A DNA stretch of 32,583 nucleotides from Acidobacteriota bacterium. GTDB taxonomy: Bacteria; Acidobacteriota; Vicinamibacteria; Vicinamibacterales; CAVVIG01. Shown in pieces: positions 8,905-16,427 of the stretch (within the stretch, counting starts at the first letter, position 1; the number at the start of each line of letters is the position of its first letter). Where the stretch lies: assembly GCA_025463215.1 (NCBI GenBank), contig JAOBWF010000244.1, positions 1 through 32,583 of the forward strand, written 5' to 3'. Both the position numbers and the translations under genes were made by a program. The notes under the pieces were generated by a model, which was not told the DNA's origin, did not search any database, and worked only from the letters and a program-made list of their open reading frames with translations.

Positions 8905-10688
8905 GGACCGCGCTGCTTGCGCTCATCGTATGCGGCGTCGCGTCGTACGATCGTCCGACAGCCACCGCGGCGTTCACCCCGCGGGTTGAGCCGGACCATG
9001 CGCTGTCGTCGGTCTCGGTGGGTGCTTCTGGTGCCGGTGTGCCTGTCACGTACGTCGATGATGTGGCGCCGCTGCTGAACGATCGCTGCGGCATGTGCCA
9101 TCACCCCGGCGGGTCGGCGCCGTTCAGCCTGCAGACGTATGCGGACGCCAAGCGGCACGCGGCGCAGATCGCCAAGGTCACCGCGGATCGCTTCATGCCG
9201 CCGTGGAAGGCGGATCCCGCCGACGGTCCGTTTCTCGGCCAGCATCCGCTGAGTGCGGCCGAGATCGCGCTGCTGCGCCACTGGGCCGATGCGGGCGCGG
9301 TGGAGGGAGGAGCGTCGCCAGTCAGCGGTCGTCAGTCATCACACGGCGGTCGTCAGTCTGAATGGAGCGACGGCTGGCAGCTGGGGACACCGGATCTCGT
9401 GATCACGTTGCCGCAGCCATACACGCTGCCGGCGGCGGGCACCGACGCCTTTCACATCTTCGTGCTGCCGATTCCCGTCGACCGGGAGCGCTTCGTCCGC
9501 GGGCTCGAGTTCCGTCCCGGCAACGCGCGAGTCGTCCACCACGCCAACATCCGCATCGACGCCACACCGGCGTCGCGCCGTTTCGACGAAGCGGATCCGG
9601 GCCCCGGCTACGACGGCTTGATCGCGCGGTCGGCGATTTATCCGGACGGCCATTTCCTCGGCTGGACCCCCGGCCAGGTTGCACCGCTGCTGCCCGCCGA
9701 TCTGGCGTGGCGTCTCGAGCCGCAGACCGACCTCGTCGTCGAGCTGCACATGCAGCCGAGCGGCAAGCCGGAGCAGGTCGCGCCGTCGATCGGCCTGTAC
9801 TTCGGCGAGACGCCGCCGACGCGCACGCCGGCGATGCTGCGGCTCGGACGTCAGAGCATCGACATTCCCGCCGGCGATCCGGAATACATCGTCAGCGACT
9901 CCTACACTCTGCCCGTCGACGTCGAGCTCGAGGCGGTGCAGCCGCACGCGCACTACCGCGCCCGCGATGTGCGCGGCGAGGCGACCTTGCCGGACGGATC
10001 GAAGAAGCCGCTGATTGACATCGCCGACTGGGACTTCCGATGGCAGCACGTCTATCGCTTCGTCACGCCGCCGCGGCTGCCGAAGGGCACGACCATCTCG
10101 ATGCGCTACACCTACGACAACTCGGCGGCCAACGCGCGCAATCCGCAGCGGCCGCCAGTGCGGGCGCGGTGGGGCCAGCGTTCGGCCGAGGAGATGGGGG
10201 ACCTGTGGCTGCAGGTGCTGCCGGGCAACGATCGCGATCTCGACGTGCTCAGCCGGGACTTTCGCCCGAAGGTCGCGGCGGAGGACGTGAAGGGCTATGA
10301 GGCGGAAATCGACAAGCATCCGGCCGACGCCGGGCTGCACGACGATGTCGCGCTGCTGTATCTCGAGCTCGGCGACAGCGAACGCGCGATCGATCATTTC
10401 CGGACGTCGCTGGCGCTGAAGCCGGAGTCAGCCGCCGCGCGCTACAACCTCGGCACCGCGCTGACCGTCGCCCGGCGCCTCGACGAAGCGGCGACGCAGT
10501 ACCGCGAGGCGCTGCGGATCGAGCCGGCCTACGCGAACGCGCACAACAATCTGGGCAACGTATTCCTGGCGCAGAAAAAGTACGACGAGGCCATCCAGGA
10601 GTTCGCCGAGGTCGTGCGCCTTCAGCCCGACTCCGCCGCTGCGAAGAACAACCTGGCCGCAGCACGAGCGCTGTCACAGAAACGCTGA
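8901..10688 (+). CDS. Secreted cytochrome c / PHM-like copper monooxygenase / TPR fusion (copy 2)
   Basis: A 595-residue paralogue of the 2862-4967 product with the same order of domains. A short signal-like N-terminus is followed by a haem domain (C63, C66, H67; axial Met99 in RFMPPW). The copper monooxygenase region of about 155-440 keeps every ligand: H213/H214 in VVHHAN, H283 in LHMQP, H349/H351 in QPHAHY, and M432 in EEMGDLW. About four TPR units fill 455-590, fewer than in copy 1. The linker between haem and PHM domains (about 138-154) contains an in-frame heptad repeat absent from copy 1. Start ATG 8901 overlaps the redoxin stop. Expected chemistry is O2-dependent hydroxylation at the two-copper site with the fused haem as possible electron donor; the substrate is unknown. 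Confidence 0.87.
   Translation: MRTALLALIVCGVASYDRPTATAAFTPRVEPDHALSSVSVGASGAGVPVTYVDDVAPLLNDRCGMCHHPGGSAPFSLQTYADAKRHAAQIAKVTADRFMPPWKADPADGPFLGQHPLSAAEIALLRHWADAGAVEGGASPVSGRQSSHGGRQSEWSDGWQLGTPDLVITLPQPYTLPAAGTDAFHIFVLPIPVDRERFVRGLEFRPGNARVVHHANIRIDATPASRRFDEADPGPGYDGLIARSAIYPDGHFLGWTPGQVAPLLPADLAWRLEPQTDLVVELHMQPSGKPEQVAPSIGLYFGETPPTRTPAMLRLGRQSIDIPAGDPEYIVSDSYTLPVDVELEAVQPHAHYRARDVRGEATLPDGSKKPLIDIADWDFRWQHVYRFVTPPRLPKGTTISMRYTYDNSAANARNPQRPPVRARWGQRSAEEMGDLWLQVLPGNDRDLDVLSRDFRPKVAAEDVKGYEAEIDKHPADAGLHDDVALLYLELGDSERAIDHFRTSLALKPESAAARYNLGTALTVARRLDEAATQYREALRIEPAYANAHNNLGNVFLAQKKYDEAIQEFAEVVRLQPDSAAAKNNLAAARALSQKR
9321..9362. repeat. Heptad repeat inside the coding linker of cytochrome-PHM copy 2
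   Basis: Read in sevens from 9321: GTCAGCG, GTCGTCA, GTCATCA, CACGGCG, GTCGTCA, GTCTGAA. The 13-mer GCGGTCGTCAGTC recurs exactly at 9325 and 9346, 21 bp apart, which keeps the reading frame and encodes the GRQS...GRQS stretch. The paralogue at 2862 lacks this piece. Confidence 0.65.
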
Positions 10689-10690
10689 AC

Positions 10691-10705
10691 TCCGGCTTCG
10701 CCGGA
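10691..10705. other. Hairpin between convergent genes
   Basis: TCCGGC-TTC-GCCGGA is a perfect 6-bp stem immediately after the stop of the cytochrome-PHM gene, in the 60-bp gap to the convergent transporter gene. No T-tract follows on either strand, so terminator function is doubtful. Confidence 0.35.
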
Positions 10706-10748
10706 CAGGATCATCTGATCAACCGCGGGTTGCGCGCAGTGACTCCAG

Positions 10749-12167
10749 TTACAACGGATACGGCAGCGTCATCCCGAGTAGCGTGACCAGAATCAGCACC
10801 ACCGGCGTCAGCGCCAGAAACACGACGATGGTGTAGCCCATGACGTCTCGGGCGCCGAGTTTGAACAGGCCGAGAATCGGCAGCATCCAGAACGGCTGCA
10901 GCAGGTTGGCGAGCGCCTCGCCGAGATCGTAGGCCGACACCACCCAGCCGAGATGCACGTGCATCGTGTGCGCCGCTGCGATCACGTACGGTGCCTCGAT
11001 CACCCACTTCGATCCACCGGACGGCACGAAGACGCCGAGCACCGCCGAATACACCGCCACCAGCGGCGGGAACGTGGCGGGGGTCGACATCCGCACGAAC
11101 AGGCTCGCGACCTGTTCGTTGAGGTGCGTCGCGGTGATGACGCCGGCAATGCCGGCGTAAAACGGAAACTGCAGGATCACGCCCCACACCGCCGGCGTCG
11201 CCTCCTGCACGGCGCGCATCAGCCGCGCCGGCGTGCCGTGCAGCAGGAATCCGAGCAGCAGGAACGCGAGGTTGAGGATGTTCAGGTTGAGCGCGTTCAA
11301 CGGCTCGGCGGCCTGCGAGAAGTAGCGCACCAGATACACCACGCCGAGGGCGACGACAAACCACGACAGGATCGGCGAGTGTTCAAGCCAGGATCCGGGA
11401 TGGGTCGTGCGCCGTTCGACGTTCTCCGTTCGACCCTCGGCCGCCGACAGATCGATACCCAGGTCGGCCGCGGTCTTGCCCCTTCCCACCGGGGGCGTGG
11501 CGAAGTACATCACGGCGACGACGACCGCGATCTCGACCGCGACCGCGACGAAGCTTTGCCACAGAAAAATGGTGTGGCGAAAGGGAATCACGCCCCCGGC
11601 CACCATCCCGCCGTGCGCGACGATGTCGCGAATCTGCGGCGGGAGCGCGCCGGGGGTCGCCATCTGCAGCGCCGCGGAGCCGCTGAGCCCCTGTGCCCAG
11701 ATGCTGCCGAGACCGAGCATGCTCGCGGCGGCGAGCGCGCGGTAATCCACCGTCTCGACCCGCCGCGCAATCTCGATCGCCAGCACCGCGCTGAAGACGA
11801 GGCTGAAGCCCCAGTTGAACCACGAGCTCGCGAGCGCGAAGAAGGCGACCAGCGCGACCGCGCTGCGCGGCGAGCGCGGCCACGACGCGATCGCGCGAAT
11901 CAGGCGTCCCATCGGCGGCGAGGTCGCGAGGACGTGGCCGGTGATGATCACCAGCGCCATCTGCAGCGTGAACGGGATCAGATCCCAGAAGCCGCGCCCC
12001 CACGCGTCGATCGTCTGCAGCAGGGTGGCCGGGGTCGCGGTCAGCGCCGCCGCGATCACCAGGACGGTCGCGATCAGGGCGAAAATGAACGCGTCCGGGA
12101 CCCACCGCTCGGTCCAGTCGGTCAGCGCCAGTGCGGCGCGCGCCACCGCGCCCGGTTGTTCTGTCAT
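10749..12167 (-). CDS. atoE: Short-chain fatty acid transporter, AtoE family
   Basis: A 472-residue inner-membrane protein with about ten to twelve hydrophobic segments. The N-terminal stretch (ALTDWTERWVPDAFIFAL), WFNWGFSLVFSA and the ASMLGLGSIWAQGLSGSAALQMATP region are typical of the AtoE/short-chain fatty acid transporter family, whose members import acetoacetate, butyrate and similar acids by proton symport. A hydrophilic loop near residues 223-262 contains a sequence derived from a 7-bp repeat. The ATG at 12167 has no clear Shine-Dalgarno. It is divergent from an MFS transporter 35 bp away. With the thiolase at the left edge it hints at uptake and CoA-dependent use of short acids, though those genes are not adjacent. 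Confidence 0.88.
   Translation of the reverse strand: MTEQPGAVARAALALTDWTERWVPDAFIFALIATVLVIAAALTATPATLLQTIDAWGRGFWDLIPFTLQMALVIITGHVLATSPPMGRLIRAIASWPRSPRSAVALVAFFALASSWFNWGFSLVFSAVLAIEIARRVETVDYRALAAASMLGLGSIWAQGLSGSAALQMATPGALPPQIRDIVAHGGMVAGGVIPFRHTIFLWQSFVAVAVEIAVVVAVMYFATPPVGRGKTAADLGIDLSAAEGRTENVERRTTHPGSWLEHSPILSWFVVALGVVYLVRYFSQAAEPLNALNLNILNLAFLLLGFLLHGTPARLMRAVQEATPAVWGVILQFPFYAGIAGVITATHLNEQVASLFVRMSTPATFPPLVAVYSAVLGVFVPSGGSKWVIEAPYVIAAAHTMHVHLGWVVSAYDLGEALANLLQPFWMLPILGLFKLGARDVMGYTIVVFLALTPVVLILVTLLGMTLPYPL
11412..11434. repeat. Heptad repeat inside the atoE coding region
   Basis: CCGTTCGAC occurs at 11412 and 11426, 14 bp apart; read in sevens it is GTTCGAC, GTTCTCC, GTTCGAC (11414-11434). 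It falls in the hydrophilic loop of the transporter, so insertion there would be tolerated. Confidence 0.5.
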
Positions 12168-12202
12168 CCTGAGTGGCGGTTACCTTAACATAGGCCCTTC
12201 AG
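12168..12202. promoter_or_regulatory. Divergent promoter region between two transporters
   Basis: The 35-bp gap must hold start signals for both genes unless promoters lie inside the coding regions. On the plus strand TAACAT (12186-12191) is a -10-like box 11 nt before the ATG; on the minus strand TAAGGT (12187-12182) is 14 nt before the ATG. No Shine-Dalgarno is seen on either side. The assignments are weak. Confidence 0.3.
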
Positions 12203-13465
12203 ATGACGCTGCTCAGCGACAGCCCCACGGTCCTGCCGATTCACCGCAAGATTCTCGCGTTCTCGTTCATCGGCTGGATCTTCGATTTCTACGATCTGCT
12301 GCTGCTCACCTTCCTGGTATCGTCGACGTCGCTGACCAGGGATCTGTCGCTGACTGCGTCCGAGACCTCGGTGCTGCTCGGCACCGCGCTCGCCTTCACG
12401 GCGGTCGGCGGGTTCATCGGCGGGTCGCTCGCCGATCGCTTCGGGCGCAAGCCGCTGCTGATGGGTACGATCCTCGTGTACAGCGTCGGCACGCTGGCGT
12501 CGGGGATGTCGCTCGGGTTCTGGACGCTGCTCGCGGCGCGCGCGGTGACCGGCATCGGCGTCGGCGGCGAGTGGGCGGTCGCGCATGCGCTGGTCGGCGA
12601 AACGGTGCCGCCGCAGGTCCGCGGCCGCTACGGCTCGTACCTGCAGAGCGGCTCCGCATTCGCGCGTTTCTTCGCATCGATGGTGGGGAACCTTCTCGCG
12701 CCGTCGATCGGGTGGCGGCTCGCGTTCATGTTCTCCGCGATCCCGGCGCTCCTCGTCGTCGTCATCCGGCGCGAGATGCCGGAGTCGGATGTGTGGCTGT
12801 TGAGCGTGAAGGACGGCGTCAACAAGCGCCTCGGCTACATCGCCGCGCTCGGCCAGATGCTCGGCCCGGCGCTGCGCAAGACCACCGCGCTCGCGCTGTC
12901 CGTGACCACCTTCAACATGGCGGCCTACTGGTTCAAGACGATCTGGCTGCCGACCTACCTGCACGAGACCCGCGGCCTGTCGCTGGCACAGGTCACCATC
13001 CTGCTGCTGATGGATCAGCTCGGATCGATCGCCGGCTACGTCGCCTTCGGATTCTCGAGCGACCGGTTCGGGCGGCGCCCGAGCTTCACGGCGTTTTCGG
13101 TAATCAAGGCGCTCGGCCTCGGCATGATCACGCTCGGCTGGGATGCGGCCGGCGGCTACACGGCGACGACGTTCGGGTTCATGCTGCTGGTCGGCTTCGG
13201 CGAAGGCAACTGGGGCTGCATCGGCCCGCTGCTGAACGAGGTGTTCCCGACCTCCGTGCGAGCCGCCGCGCTCGGCATCATCTATAACACCGCGAGAGGC
13301 GTGCAATTCCTGGCGCCGGTGATCATCGGTCTGGTCGCCGCGCGCTTCACCTTCGGCGCCGGCATTGCGCTCGCGGTGCCCTTCGCGCTGCTGGCCGGGG
13401 CGATGATCTGGACGCTGCCGGAAACCAAGGGCGTCAGGTTGATGAAGGAACTGGCGAAGACCTGA
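12203..13465 (+). CDS. MFS transporter, metabolite:H+ symporter type
   Basis: A 420-residue protein with about twelve membrane segments. The first helix holds GWIFDFYDLLLL, with acidic residues as in the sialate/lactate (NanT/Jen1-like) and aromatic-acid symporters. Motif A appears as GGSLADRFGRKPLL (residues 73-86), with a second copy in the C-half (FSSDRFGRRPSF). GIGVGGEWAVAHALVGE matches helix 4-5 of the metabolite:H+ symporters. The central loop is short. It most likely takes up a carboxylate together with a proton; the exact substrate cannot be read. Its pairing with a divergent fatty acid transporter suggests a joint role in organic acid exchange. A truncated di-haem oxidoreductase remnant starts within about 50 bp of its stop. 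Confidence 0.87.
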   Translation: MTLLSDSPTVLPIHRKILAFSFIGWIFDFYDLLLLTFLVSSTSLTRDLSLTASETSVLLGTALAFTAVGGFIGGSLADRFGRKPLLMGTILVYSVGTLASGMSLGFWTLLAARAVTGIGVGGEWAVAHALVGETVPPQVRGRYGSYLQSGSAFARFFASMVGNLLAPSIGWRLAFMFSAIPALLVVVIRREMPESDVWLLSVKDGVNKRLGYIAALGQMLGPALRKTTALALSVTTFNMAAYWFKTIWLPTYLHETRGLSLAQVTILLLMDQLGSIAGYVAFGFSSDRFGRRPSFTAFSVIKALGLGMITLGWDAAGGYTATTFGFMLLVGFGEGNWGCIGPLLNEVFPTSVRAAALGIIYNTARGVQFLAPVIIGLVAARFTFGAGIALAVPFALLAGAMIWTLPETKGVRLMKELAKT

Positions 13466-13514
13466 GAAGCCGTCGGCAGTAAACCGTGAAACGGACCGCC
13501 GGTGCATTCGACAG

Positions 13515-14117
13515 GGAGAGCTGCTGACCGAGAACACGTCGATGGGCAACTCGGTCGCGCCGTTCGACGCGGTATCGGACAGAACGCTATGCGCGGATGG
13601 CAGCAACCGCGTCTGCGGCGAAGATGCGGATCAGGACATCGAGGCGTTCGCCCGCTTCATGCGATCGACCAAGGCGCCACCGCGCGATACCGTGCTCGCC
13701 GGCACCGCGAGTGCGGCGGCCGGATCCACTCTGTTCAACACGATCGGCTGCAACATCTGCCACGTGACGTCGATCACGACCGCCGCGGTCGGCACCAGCA
13801 TCAACGGCCGCGCGCTGACGGTGCCGGCGGCCCTCGGTAACAGGATCATCCATCCGTATGGTGATTTCCTGCTCCACGACATCGGCACCGGCGACGGCAT
13901 CGTACAGAATGGCGGACCGGCGACCCGCAACAAGGTGCGAACCCAGCCGTTGTGGGGCGTGCGCACGCACGGCCGCCACATGCACGACGGCGCCTCGGTC
14001 ACGTTCGACACCGCGATCCGGCGGCATGGCGGCGAAGCGCAGTCGGTCACCAACAACTACAATTCGCTCACCCCCGCGCAGCAGAACCAGATCATCACGT
14101 TCCTCCGGTCGCTGTAG
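13515..14117 (+). pseudogene. 5'-truncated di-haem oxidoreductase (DHOR, DUF1111-like) remnant
   Basis: About 200 residues correspond to the C-terminal part of the DHOR family, whose intact members are usually more than twice as long with two haem sites. Visible marks are GELLTENTSMGNSVAPFD, a single haem site CNICH in FNTIGCNICHV, PYGDFLLHDIGTGDGI, RTQPLWGVRTHGRHMHDG and a final LTPAQQNQIITFLRSL. The similarity begins upstream of the first ATG (13542) and simply stops near 13515, with no room for the N-terminal haem domain before the MFS stop at 13465. The remaining frame has no internal stop. This is most likely the relic of a deletion; a functional short mono-haem protein from ATG 13542 without signal peptide is less likely. 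Confidence 0.72.
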
Positions 14118-14119
14118 CG

Positions 14120-14146
14120 TTGACCTGCCGCGCGGCAGGGTATAAT
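14120..14146 (+). promoter_or_regulatory. Promoter with a perfect palindrome between -35 and -10
   Basis: TTGACC (14120-14125) and a consensus TATAAT (14141-14146) are 15 bp apart, and the spacer is almost filled by the perfect 16-bp palindrome CCTGCCGCGCGGCAGG (14124-14139), a candidate operator. The -10 ends 9 nt before ATG 14156, so the mRNA would be leaderless or nearly so, and no Shine-Dalgarno is present. The palindrome could instead be a hairpin ending the upstream remnant, but no T-tract follows. Confidence 0.6.
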
Positions 14147-14155
14147 TCGCCCGCG

Positions 14156-14476
14156 ATGACCCGGATCTGGTTCAACAAAGCACCGGTGACGCACGCGCTG
14201 TGGATCCGGCAGGCCGGCGACGCGCTTGCGACGACGAAGGGCGGACTCTCGCTCGATCGCGCCGAAGGCAAGGAGGTCGAGTACACCGGCAGCAGGATTC
14301 CCGGCATCGGCACGTACGACAACTTGCCGAAGCACAAACGGAACCCGGCGCCGACCTTCGACGTCTACGGGTCGGCACAGAGCTGGGACGAGATGTATCA
14401 ACCCTTCACGCTCTCCTCGGTCGACAGCCAGACGCTCAGCGACATGACCGCGAGCAAGACGCCGCAGCAGAAGTAG
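14156..14476 (+). CDS. Small conserved-looking protein of unknown function
   Basis: 106 residues starting MTRIWFNKAPVTHALW, with no signal peptide, membrane segment or motif I recognise; probably soluble and cytoplasmic. The C-terminal ~20 residues are Ser/Thr-rich and probably disordered. The ATG at 14156 is chosen because it sits 9 nt behind a consensus TATAAT and opens a protein-like frame; longer in-frame versions would run back into the di-haem remnant. The stop is 11 bp before the likely start of the PQQ-cytochrome gene, so the two may be co-transcribed. Homologues in related genomes would be needed to confirm it is a gene. Confidence 0.6.
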   Translation: MTRIWFNKAPVTHALWIRQAGDALATTKGGLSLDRAEGKEVEYTGSRIPGIGTYDNLPKHKRNPAPTFDVYGSAQSWDEMYQPFTLSSVDSQTLSDMTASKTPQQK

Positions 14477-14487
14477 CAGGGTCCGTC

Positions 14488-16335
14488 ATTCGCCGCCTCG
14501 CCGCCACCCTGCTGATCCTCACGGCCGCGCTCCTCGCGAAGCCGGCCGCTCGCCAACGATCGCCCGGCGCCTCGACGACGGCGAAGGGCACCGCCCTGTT
14601 CGCCGATCACTGCAGCCGCTGCCACACCGGCGACGACACGCGCGCGCCGTCGCCGGAGGCGCTGCATCGCCGATCGCCGCAGGCGATCATCGACGCGCTC
14701 ACCGCAGGCTCGATGAAATATCAGGGGCTCGCGCTCAGCGGCGAGGAGAGGCGCGCGATTGCCGAAGCGCTCACCGGCCGCGCGCTGCGCGCACCGCTGT
14801 CTGGCAACAGCATCGGCAGGTGCGGCCGGCTCGCGGTCGCCGGCGATCCGGCCACGACGCCGTTGTGGAACGGCTGGGGACCGACGCTCGAGAACACGCA
14901 CTTCCAGCCGTCGGATCAGGCGGGGCTGACCGCGGCGCAGGTGCCGCGGCTGCATCTGAAGTGGGCGTTCGGGTTTCCCGACACGACGTCGGCGTGGGCT
15001 GAGCCGGCCGTGGCCGGCGGCCGGGTCTACGTCGGCAGCCAGAACGGCACGGTGTACTCGCTCGACGCGGCGAGCGGCTGTGTGGTGTGGACCTTCGCCG
15101 CGCAAGGCGGCGTGCGCGCCTCGATCTCGATCGGTCCGCTTCGCGGCGTCGCCGCATCGTCGCCGCGCGCGCCGCGGTACGCGGCCTACTTCTCGGATCA
15201 GAAAGGGTTCGTCTACGCAGTGGACGCCGCGACCGGCCGTCCGCTGTGGACGCGCAAGATCGACGATCATCCGCTGGTGCGCCTGACCGGATCGCCGGCG
15301 CTGTACCGCGACCGCCTGTATGTCCCGACCTCGTCGTACGAAGAGGGAGGCAAGCCGCCCGGCTACGCCTGCTGCACGTTCCGCGGCGCGATCGTCGCGC
15401 TCGACGCGGGCACCGGCGAGATCGTCTGGAAGACCTACACGATTCCGGAAGAGCCGCGGCTGCTGCGCGCGTATGCGGACGGCACCGAGCTGCGCGGACC
15501 GGCCGGCGGCGCGATCTGGTCGGCGCCGACCATCGACGTCAAGCGCGGCGCCATCTATGTCGGGGTCGGCAACACCTACAGCGGACCGGCACAGCCGACC
15601 ACCGATGCGGTGATCGCGTTCGATCTCAAGACCGGGACGCGCCGCTGGGTGCGGCAGATGGCGCCGTCGACGCCGGACGTATTCGGCTGCGTACCCGGCG
15701 ACGTCAACTGCGGCGAGCGCGCCGGCCCGGATTTCGATTTCGGCGCGGCACCGGTCCTCACGCATCTCGCGAACGGCCGGGATCTCATCGTCGCCGGCCA
15801 GAAATCAGGGGTCGTGTACGCGCTGGATCCCGATCGGACGGGTGAACAGATGTGGCGGTACCGCGCCGGCGGCGGCACCGGGCTCGGCGGCATCCAATGG
15901 GGCATCGCCGCGGACGGCGCGCGCGCCTACGTGCCGGTCGCGGAGATTTACAATCCGACGCCGGGGGGCCTGCATGCCGTCGACCTCGCCACCGGAACGC
16001 GCGCGTGGTATGCGGCGCCGGCGCCGCCGCTTTGCGGCAAGCCAGGGCGCGCCTGCAGCGGCGCGCAGTTCTCCGCGGTGACCGCGATCCCCGGCGTCGT
16101 CTTCTCGCCATCGAACGACGGCGGGATTCGCGCCTATGCGACCGCCGACGGTGCGGTCGTCTGGTCGTTCGACAGCAACCGCGAGTTCACGACCGTGAAC
16201 GGGATCCGCGCCAACGGCGGATCCATGTATGGACCGGCGCCGGTGATCGCGGGCGGCATGCTGTACATCAGCTCGGGCTACGGAACGTTCGGTTTGCGGC
16301 CGGGCAATGTGCTGCTCGCGTTCACCGCGGAGTAG
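14488..16335 (+). CDS. Secreted cytochrome c / PQQ beta-propeller dehydrogenase, PVA-dehydrogenase-like
   Basis: About 615 residues. A signal peptide (RRLAATLLILTAALLA) leads to a short haem domain with CSRCH (C42, C45, H46), then an eight-bladed-type PQQ propeller with repeated W-motif blades (VYSLDAASGCVVWTF, VYAVDAATGRPLWTR, IVALDAGTGEIVWKT, VIAFDLKTGTRRWVR). A vicinal Cys pair (YACCTF) resembles the PQQ-contacting disulfide of quinoprotein dehydrogenases. This order matches polyvinyl-alcohol dehydrogenases, which oxidise secondary alcohols in the periplasm and pass electrons to haem. No ATG, GTG or TTG lies between 14200 and the mature part in this frame; ATT at 14488, preceded by AGCAGGG at 6-nt spacing, is the best start. 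A GTG at 14200 would run out of frame through the whole upstream gene and is rejected. Confidence 0.78.
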   Translation: MRRLAATLLILTAALLAKPAARQRSPGASTTAKGTALFADHCSRCHTGDDTRAPSPEALHRRSPQAIIDALTAGSMKYQGLALSGEERRAIAEALTGRALRAPLSGNSIGRCGRLAVAGDPATTPLWNGWGPTLENTHFQPSDQAGLTAAQVPRLHLKWAFGFPDTTSAWAEPAVAGGRVYVGSQNGTVYSLDAASGCVVWTFAAQGGVRASISIGPLRGVAASSPRAPRYAAYFSDQKGFVYAVDAATGRPLWTRKIDDHPLVRLTGSPALYRDRLYVPTSSYEEGGKPPGYACCTFRGAIVALDAGTGEIVWKTYTIPEEPRLLRAYADGTELRGPAGGAIWSAPTIDVKRGAIYVGVGNTYSGPAQPTTDAVIAFDLKTGTRRWVRQMAPSTPDVFGCVPGDVNCGERAGPDFDFGAAPVLTHLANGRDLIVAGQKSGVVYALDPDRTGEQMWRYRAGGGTGLGGIQWGIAADGARAYVPVAEIYNPTPGGLHAVDLATGTRAWYAAPAPPLCGKPGRACSGAQFSAVTAIPGVVFSPSNDGGIRAYATADGAVVWSFDSNREFTTVNGIRANGGSMYGPAPVIAGGMLYISSGYGTFGLRPGNVLLAFTAE

Positions 16336-16366
16336 CGGTTCGGGCGCTTTCTCCTACGTCGCAGCT

Positions 16367-16382
16367 CAGCCCGTCAGGGCTG
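16367..16382. other. Hairpin between convergent genes
   Basis: CAGCCC-GTCA-GGGCTG is a perfect 6-bp stem with a tetraloop in the 92-bp gap between the PQQ gene and the PilZ gene. No T-tract follows on either strand, so it is at most a weak terminator. Confidence 0.35.
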
Positions 16383-16427
16383 CCGCCTGCACCGCTCAAT
16401 GCCCCTGAGAACGAACCGGCGACCGCT

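Noticed and set aside
10691..10705. Rho-independent terminator after the second cytochrome-PHM gene
   Set aside because: A short perfect stem without any T-tract on either strand; listed only as a hairpin.
13465..13541. IS insertion as cause of the truncated di-haem gene
   Set aside because: No terminal inverted repeats, target duplication or transposase fragment is visible at the junction.
14200..14487. GTG 14200 as start of the PQQ dehydrogenase
   Set aside because: It would add about 96 low-complexity residues read out of frame through the 106-residue gene and would bury the signal peptide.
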